DNA of 6,622 nt from the NCBI GenBank assembly GCA_004376205.1, contig SOKG01000183.1, forward strand, positions 1-6,622, given 5' to 3'. Below are positions 6,059 through 6,622 of the stretch, one piece after another. Below the pieces are notes generated by a model. That model searched no databases. It was not told the origin of the DNA and saw only the letters and a program-made list of their open reading frames with translations. A program made the position numbers and the translations under genes. Origin of the DNA: Dehalococcoidia bacterium. GTDB taxonomy: Bacteria > Chloroflexota > Dehalococcoidia > SZUA-161. The stretch's first letter is position 1. Every line of letters begins with the position of its first letter.

Positions 6059-6622
6059 ATGAAACAGATGGGCATTACCACCACAGTCCCTATAGAGGTC
6101 TTGATGGCGGCGGGCTATACGCCCCTTGACCTCAATAATATGTTCATCGGCAGTTCCGAGCGAGAGCGCCTGGTGAATATCGCGGAGAGGGCTGGTTTTC
6201 CCCAGAACTGCTGCACCTGGATAAAAGGCATCTACGGGGTATGCATGGAGTATGGCATGAGAACCATCCTCTGCGTCACCAGCGGCGATTGCTCCAATAC
6301 TATCATGCTCATGGAGGTGCTCAAGCTCAAGGGGCTTGATGTTCTGCCCTTCGCCTATCCAGATCAGCCCGATGTCGACCTCATGCAGAGGGCGCTGGAG
6401 ACACTGGCGGAGAGGCTGGGCACAACCCTGGCCAGGGCAGAGGAGGTGAGAAGGGAACTGGAAGAGGCAAGGCGGCTTGCCCTGGAGCTTGATGAGCTCA
6501 CCTGGAAGGGTGGGATGGTGAGCGGCCTGGAGAACCACCTGTCGCTGGTCGCCACTTCGGACTTCGGCGGAGACTATCGAGAATATGAGCGCCGCCTGGA
6601 AGAACTTCTATCTCAGGCCCGA
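6059..6622 (+). CDS. 2-hydroxyacyl-CoA dehydratase D-component family protein, 3' end beyond the window
   Basis: The frame is open from ATG at 6059 to the right edge, 188 codons. The N-terminus MKQMGITTTVPIEVLMAAGY and the following YTPLDLNN and GFPQNCCTWIKGIYG match the HGD-D family (HgdB, FldB, BcrC and double-cubane cluster proteins). These oxygen-sensitive Fe-S proteins receive low-potential electrons from an ATP-hydrolysing activator. Cysteines at 51, 52, 62, 72 and 78 are candidate cluster ligands. Residues from about 115 to 150 form a charged helical stretch. The substrate cannot be told from this half, and neither a partner subunit nor the activator ATPase is visible. The start lies nine bases after the enolase stop, and only weak Shine-Dalgarno-like purines (AGAG at 6048-6051) precede it, so translation may depend on the upstream gene. 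An in-frame ATG at 6068 is possible but would remove the conserved first residues. Confidence 0.87.
   Translation, partial: MKQMGITTTVPIEVLMAAGYTPLDLNNMFIGSSERERLVNIAERAGFPQNCCTWIKGIYGVCMEYGMRTILCVTSGDCSNTIMLMEVLKLKGLDVLPFAYPDQPDVDLMQRALETLAERLGTTLARAEEVRRELEEARRLALELDELTWKGGMVSGLENHLSLVATSDFGGDYREYERRLEELLSQAR

Noticed and set aside
5135..6538. A 467-codon open frame on the minus strand opposite enolase and the dehydratase-like gene.
   Set aside because: It lies exactly antisense to two well-conserved genes with intact motifs. Its translation shows no recognisable domain, and long antisense frames are expected opposite GC-rich third codon positions.

Overview
The window carries six protein-coding genes and two intergenic regions, with no RNA gene, transposon or CRISPR array. 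It looks like chromosomal DNA from an anaerobic bacterium. The closing gene belongs to the oxygen-sensitive 2-hydroxyacyl-CoA dehydratase family, a NifV-type homocitrate synthase-like enzyme is present, and the first gene is a long soluble multi-PAS sensor. The gene mix, strong Shine-Dalgarno sites and use of TTG and GTG starts would suit an uncultured Chloroflexota (Dehalococcoidia-like) or similar anaerobe. That placement is inference; no single gene here fixes the phylum.

Layout: (1) Positions 1-1644, minus strand: the first 548 residues of a tandem PAS-domain sensor whose output end lies off the left edge. (2) Positions 1645-2031: a divergent intergenic region with a 12-bp perfect palindrome, a candidate promoter and a tiny ORF with a strong ribosome binding site. 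(3) Positions 2032-4131, plus strand: a NifV-like homocitrate synthase family enzyme, probably starting at TTG, followed after 27 bases by a complete XerD-type tyrosine recombinase. (4) Positions 4132-4281: a spacer with a hairpin and short T-run that looks like a rho-independent terminator. (5) Positions 4282-6622, plus strand: a tight cluster of a TIGR00725/LOG-like nucleotide-binding-fold protein, enolase, and a 2-hydroxyacyl-CoA dehydratase D-component-like protein cut by the right edge. The gaps are 4 and 9 bases, so these three are probably one operon.

The genes do not form one obvious pathway. Enolase is core glycolysis or gluconeogenesis, XerD resolves chromosome dimers, the NifV-like enzyme joins acetyl-CoA to a 2-oxoacid, and the dehydratase-like protein is expected to be an Fe-S protein needing an ATP-driven activator not seen here. 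I do not see a clearly new system. The points most worth a second look are the NifV-like enzyme without nif neighbours, the dehydratase-family protein placed directly behind enolase, the in-frame DNA repeat inside the PAS gene, and the possible leader ORF and operator in the divergent intergenic region.
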